Notes under the pieces: generated by a model | What the model was told of the DNA's origin: nothing | Seen by the model: only the letters and a program-made list of their open reading frames with translations | The model's database searches: none | Position numbers and translations under genes: made by a program | Source of the DNA: Deltaproteobacteria bacterium | GTDB lineage: Bacteria; Desulfobacterota; Syntrophia; Syntrophales; Smithellaceae | Direction of reading: 5' to 3' | NCBI GenBank assembly: GCA_019136325.1 | Contig: JAGVUJ010000307.1 | Span: 1-9,858, forward strand | DNA length: 9,858 bases | Part shown: piece by piece, positions 7,199-9,858 of the stretch | Layout of the letters: every line of letters begins with the position of its first letter | Position numbering within the stretch: position 1 is the stretch's first letter

Positions 7199-7209
7199 CC
7201 TGTGACAGG
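7199..7209. promoter_or_regulatory. Palindrome over the kinase ribosome binding site
   Basis: CCTGTGACAGG is a perfect 5+1+5 palindrome. It overlaps the AGGA ribosome binding site of the kinase gene and lies about 14-24 nt after its predicted transcription start. The 1-nt centre is too tight for a full RNA hairpin, so if functional it is more likely a DNA operator. It is short enough to be chance. Confidence 0.25.
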
Positions 7210-7229
7210 TTATGTAGCGTGTTTAACTG

Positions 7230-7259
7230 ATTTTACAGGAAAACCCGGGGCATAGTCAA
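7230..7259 (-). promoter_or_regulatory. Sigma-70-type promoter for the kinase-receiver operon
   Basis: On the minus strand TTGACT (7259-7254; 5 of 6) is followed by an 18-nt spacer and TAAAAT (7235-7230; 5 of 6). The predicted start near 7223 gives a leader of about 31 nt. A 6-bp dyad, AGAGAA (7259-7264) and TTCTCT (7272-7277), abuts the -35 on its upstream side and could be a regulator site. Confidence 0.6.
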
Positions 7260-7322
7260 GAGAATCGTCACTTCTCTAAGGCGCTATTCATCAAAATTCA
7301 CCCCGGACGAAAACACGTCATC

Positions 7323-7335
7323 TCCTGCATCAGGA
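7323..7335. other. Small hairpin downstream of the alpha/beta hydrolase
   Basis: TCCTG (7323-7327) and CAGGA (7331-7335) form a 5-bp stem with a 3-nt loop, about 35 nt after the hydrolase stop on the minus strand. A second short dyad, TGACGGCGTCA, lies at 7341-7351. Neither is followed by a T-run, so the hydrolase has no convincing intrinsic terminator. Confidence 0.25.
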
Positions 7336-7369
7336 CACAGTGACGGCGTCATTGCGCGAATGCGGAATA

Positions 7370-8305
7370 TCAGGCCGGCAAGTGTTTGTTCAGCCACGCG
7401 ATCACATCGCTGAATACTTCGTCGCGGTTAATTTCGTTGAGCATTTCATGACGGCCGTCCGCATAAAATTTCAGCGTCACATCGCCGATCCCCGCGCTCC
7501 GGAGCGCATGGTAAACCTGGGTGACGCCTCTGGTGTTCGCACCCACGGGGTCTTTTGAACCGGAGAAAATATAAACGGGCAGATTCTTCGGAATCCGCCC
7601 GATATTTTCCCGTTTATTGATAAAGGAAATGCCGCCCAGCAGGTCGCAGAAAAAACCGGCCGTGAAAACGGTGCCGCACCACGGGTCGCTGATGTATTTA
7701 TCCACTTCGGCTTGATCACTGGAAAGCCAGTCGTAATCCGTACGGTTGGGTTGGAAAGACTTGTTGAAGGCGCCGAACGACAGCGTGTTCATTAATCCGC
7801 TTTTTGCTTTTTTCCCGCGCAGGTTCGCTTCCATGCGTGCAATCAAAAGACCCATCCTGCCGATGAAACCCGGATCACCGCCCGTGCCGGACAGGACAAG
7901 GCCCGAAAGTTCGCGGCCATGTAACATCGCGTAATGTCGCGAAAGAAACGACCCCATGCTATGGCCGAAAAGGAAAAAAGGTTTCTGCGGATTTTCCTTT
8001 TGAATGATGCCGGTCAGCGTATGCATATCGCCCACGACTTTTTCCCAGCCGTTCTCATCGGCGAAATAGCCCACATTTTCCTGCGCGCCGGCGGTCTTGC
8101 CGTGTCCCCGGTGATCGTTGGCAAAAACGGCATATCCCGCTTTGGTCAGCGTTTCGGCAAACCGCCCGTATCGCGCCGCGTGTTCCGCCATGCCATGGGC
8201 GATTTGCACAACGCCTTTCACGGCATCCGCTTCATCAGGCAGCCATTTATAAACAAATACCCGCACTCCGTCGGGAGCGGAAAAAGTAAACGTATCGTCT
8301 TTCAT
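7370..8305 (-). CDS. Alpha/beta hydrolase, monoacylglycerol lipase / lysophospholipase type
   Basis: A 311-residue serine hydrolase of the Hydrolase_4 (PldB / monoglyceride lipase) group. The oxyanion region is H-G-M-A-E-H (37-42), followed by the characteristic N-D-H-R-G-H-G (63-69). The nucleophile elbow is G-H-S-M-G with Ser116. Asp252 in S-G-S-K-D-P-V-G and His286 in G-R-H-E-M-L-N-E complete the triad. Residues about 145-225 form the cap. No signal peptide is seen, so it is expected in the cytosol, probably releasing fatty acids from monoacylglycerols or lysolipids; the exact substrate cannot be read from sequence. ATG 8305 has GAGG 8 nt upstream. The 160-bp gap from the upstream envelope-protein gene contains a possible -10, so it may be transcribed on its own. 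The fold and triad are firm; the substrate is an inference. Confidence 0.92.
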   Translation of the reverse strand: MKDDTFTFSAPDGVRVFVYKWLPDEADAVKGVVQIAHGMAEHAARYGRFAETLTKAGYAVFANDHRGHGKTAGAQENVGYFADENGWEKVVGDMHTLTGIIQKENPQKPFFLFGHSMGSFLSRHYAMLHGRELSGLVLSGTGGDPGFIGRMGLLIARMEANLRGKKAKSGLMNTLSFGAFNKSFQPNRTDYDWLSSDQAEVDKYISDPWCGTVFTAGFFCDLLGGISFINKRENIGRIPKNLPVYIFSGSKDPVGANTRGVTQVYHALRSAGIGDVTLKFYADGRHEMLNEINRDEVFSDVIAWLNKHLPA

Positions 8306-8334
8306 AGCGACAACCTCTTTTATGTCTGCCGTTC

Positions 8335-8340
8335 ATTGTA
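8335..8340 (-). promoter_or_regulatory. Possible -10 box for the alpha/beta hydrolase
   Basis: On the minus strand TACAAT (5 of 6 to TATAAT) lies about 30 nt before the hydrolase ATG, giving a leader of roughly 23 nt. No good -35 lies 16-18 nt upstream, so this is a weak candidate. Confidence 0.25.
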
Positions 8341-8405
8341 ACGCTTTACCCGTTTACGTCGTGTTGCATTATCGCGACTATCCGGCAACGCACAATGGTC
8401 CGACT

Positions 8406-8450
8406 CGTCATAGCGAAGCCTCCGCCGTCATGCGACGGCAATCCCGCTCC
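8406..8450. repeat. REP-like imperfect repeat with GCCGTC hairpin
   Basis: Two copies of a CGTCAT(A)GCGA core occur at about 8406-8415 and 8426-8435. The second is part of a perfect hairpin, GCCGTC (8424-8429), ATGC loop, GACGGC (8434-8439), followed by CAATCCCGC. A related CGTCATTGCGCGAA lies at 7347-7360 on the other side of the hydrolase gene. This resembles degenerate copies of the short CGTCATTGCGA-type intergenic repeats common in many bacterial genomes. No T-run follows on the minus strand, so it is not a standard terminator. Confidence 0.35.
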
Positions 8451-8465
8451 ATGCGTTCAGTGCGG

Positions 8466-9515
8466 TTACTGTTTAACGATAGACTGGAAGTCCCGCGTGT
8501 TAACAACCATCGCGGCATCCTCCGTCATCTTGATGTCGCTCTTGCTGAGCTGCAACAAATATTTGTTCAGATAAAAATCGAAATAGTCCGACGGATTGGC
8601 GTCCACCAGCTGCAACCGTCCGTTGGATGAAAGCAGCTTCCCGAAGATCAAAGAACCGTTAAATATGTAAATATAGTTCTTCGCTTCCGGAACAAGCAGA
8701 GTGTATTTGACGTCTGCGGGTTTTGCCTGTCCCAGTTGCAGATCAACGGAGCTGTTCTTCAAATTGACCTTGACATCCTGAATGGTACCGGCCAGTTTCG
8801 GCGGAGGCGTCAGATTCAGGGCATCAACATACATTGTATTTTTGACGATCGACAACCCCCGACCCGGCTTGATGGACAAAAGCGTTTCAAGTTTGATGCC
8901 GGACATGTCCATCAGATTTTTAACAAACGGCAGGCCGACCGATTTGATTCTCAGCGCTTCAATCGTCATCTGATTGGTTGATTTTTCCAGTCCGACGCGC
9001 GATGTCATCTCAAAAGGAAGCCATACGCCCATTCTCATCATGCCGCTTATTCTAAGCGTGGGGATCTTTTCGCCGTCAACGTCCATTTCCGCCATCGAAA
9101 TCTTCAGTTTTTTCAAAGGCGAGCCTTCGTAATTCAAAACATAGTTATTGAAAAGAGTCTCCATCACGACGGGATCAAGAGAGCATTGCGCCGAAATGAT
9201 ATTAATGATGAAGGATCTTCCGTCGTTCATGTTCACGTATTCGTAGGATTTGCTCGGCTCTGTCAGCGACAGCATATTGTGAACGTTGAAATAGATATCC
9301 TCCGTGAATCTGAATTTGACGTTTTTCAGCAACATGTAAGGATTATCCTTGGACGGTGTCCAGGCCGTTTCCGCCACAGGCTGCGTCTGTTCAGCGGCAG
9401 CGGAACTTATGCCGGCCGGAGCAGCAGGCTCTTTTGAAGAACCGCTGTTCATAACATAAAAAGAAATACCCGCAAGAAGAACAATGACAACACACGCGAT
9501 CAAAATTTTTTTCAT
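8466..9515 (-). CDS. Unrecognised membrane-anchored envelope protein
   Basis: A 349-residue protein I do not recognise. Residues 1-3 (M-K-K) plus a hydrophobic stretch (about 4-22) form a signal anchor or uncleaved signal peptide, since no clear cleavage or lipobox Cys is seen. An Ala/Pro/Glu-rich linker follows (about 26-55). The rest should lie in the periplasm and is rich in alternating beta strands. The stretch R-I-K-S-V-G-L-P-F (189-197), then L-S-I-V-K-N-T-M-Y-V-D-A-L-N-L (221-235) and V-K-V-N-L-K-N-S-S-V-D-L-Q-L (248-261), has the strand pattern of lipid-binding envelope proteins such as the DUF2993/LmeA or DUF2140 type. That resemblance is by eye and weak. ATG 9515 is chosen because AAGGGGGG lies 4 nt upstream and gives a standard signal sequence. 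An upstream in-frame ATG at 9563 would add 16 hydrophilic residues. A lone Cys111 is present. Confidence 0.82.
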   Translation of the reverse strand: MKKILIACVVIVLLAGISFYVMNSGSSKEPAAPAGISSAAAEQTQPVAETAWTPSKDNPYMLLKNVKFRFTEDIYFNVHNMLSLTEPSKSYEYVNMNDGRSFIINIISAQCSLDPVVMETLFNNYVLNYEGSPLKKLKISMAEMDVDGEKIPTLRISGMMRMGVWLPFEMTSRVGLEKSTNQMTIEALRIKSVGLPFVKNLMDMSGIKLETLLSIKPGRGLSIVKNTMYVDALNLTPPPKLAGTIQDVKVNLKNSSVDLQLGQAKPADVKYTLLVPEAKNYIYIFNGSLIFGKLLSSNGRLQLVDANPSDYFDFYLNKYLLQLSKSDIKMTEDAAMVVNTRDFQSIVKQ

Positions 9516-9635
9516 AATACCCCCCTTGTATGCATTTGAACTGCTTTTATTCCGAGAACTCATTTTCAGCCTTTTGCGCGGCAGTTGGACCTCTGAGGCG
9601 CAAACAGGCCGGTATCTTTCTTATACAATTTGAAT

Positions 9636-9663
9636 AAAAAAGCAATATCTGGAATTCAATTGC
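9636..9663 (-). terminator. Weak candidate terminator after the right-edge gene
   Basis: On the minus strand GCAAT (9663-9659) and ATTGC (9646-9642) form a 5-bp stem with a 12-nt loop followed by TTTTTT (9641-9636). The stem is short and AT-rich, so it would be a weak terminator for the gene ending at 9707. The same segment lies upstream of the envelope-protein gene and could hold its promoter: TATAAG at 9625-9620 on the minus strand, though without a well-spaced -35. Confidence 0.3.
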
Positions 9664-9706
9664 GATAATTTTCTTTCCCGGTTTCGCGGCAACGTTCATG
9701 GAACCC

Positions 9707-9858
9707 TCAGGGGAACGCCACGCGCCGCACCTGCGCCTTTAAGTTTTCAACATACGATTCTCTCGGCTGCAGAATCGTGCCCTTTTCATCGTATTCCTTT
9801 CTCGCCATGCATTGAACCGCTTCATCGACATTGCCGTTCGCGGCATCAAGATACGTTT
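9707..9858 (-). CDS. 3' end of an unrecognised gene (partial)
   Basis: The last 49 residues and TGA stop of a gene that enters from the right edge; its start lies outside the window. The frame is open across the whole 152 nt. The translation begins T-Y-L-D-A-A-N-G-N-V-D-E-A-V and ends V-R-R-V-A-F-P, with a charged helical stretch M-A-R-K-E-Y-D-E-K-G between, which looks like real protein. The A-x-N-G-N-V-D-E-A-V pattern recalls the core of UBA-type three-helix domains, but this is too little to name a family. It runs in the same direction as the envelope-protein gene, 191 nt upstream of it. Confidence 0.65.
   Translation of the reverse strand, partial: TYLDAANGNVDEAVQCMARKEYDEKGTILQPRESYVENLKAQVRRVAFP

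Noticed and set aside
8361..8389. GTTGC/GCAAC inverted repeat upstream of the alpha/beta hydrolase
   Set aside because: Arms of 5 bp with a 17-nt loop and no T-run are within chance expectation.
9516..9563. N-terminal extension of the envelope protein from ATG 9563
   Set aside because: It would put 16 polar residues before the signal sequence and make the GGGGGG ribosome binding site coding.
1..9858. Mobile element, prophage, CRISPR or defence island
   Set aside because: No transposase, integrase, terminal inverted repeats, spaced direct repeats, or known defence genes were found on either strand.

Overview
The window looks like ordinary chromosome from a Gram-negative anaerobe. The best guess is Desulfobacterota (former Deltaproteobacteria, Syntrophales-like). 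Grounds: moderate GC, a lipoprotein with a lipobox, AGGA/GGAGG ribosome binding sites, and an elongation factor G (EF-G) of the type shared by spirochaetes, planctomycetes, deltaproteobacteria and mitochondria. The taxonomic guess is an inference. No phage, IS, CRISPR, tRNA or rRNA is visible.

Layout, left to right. (1) A plus-strand TPR lipoprotein gene (188-838) converges on a minus-strand pair. (2) That pair is an EF-G gene (1692-3779) followed by a small RecA/KaiC-like P-loop ATPase gene (913-1614). EF-G is preceded by a strong-looking promoter with an AT-rich upstream element and a GC-rich discriminator. A complete intrinsic terminator lies inside the predicted leader, before the start codon. 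(3) Diverging from EF-G is a metallo-beta-lactamase-fold hydrolase gene (4057-5025). (4) It converges on a minus-strand two-component operon: a membrane-bound PAS histidine kinase (5455-7191) overlapping by 32 nt a stand-alone receiver-domain response regulator (5094-5486). A C10 tract lies between the convergent ends. (5) Further right, still on the minus strand, are an alpha/beta hydrolase of the monoacylglycerol lipase type (7370-8305), an unrecognised membrane-anchored envelope protein (8466-9515), and the 3' end of an unrecognised gene leaving the right edge (9707-9858), which is short but clearly coding.

How the genes relate: the kinase and receiver almost certainly form one signalling pair. 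EF-G and the ATPase are probably co-transcribed, but any functional link is untested. The rest look like independent transcription units. Every gap between genes is shorter than 300 bases. The two points most worth following are the EF-G leader (promoter plus internal terminator) and the pairing of a mitochondrial-type EF-G with a RecA-fold ATPase that lacks the usual glutamate. No obvious new defence or biosynthetic system is present.
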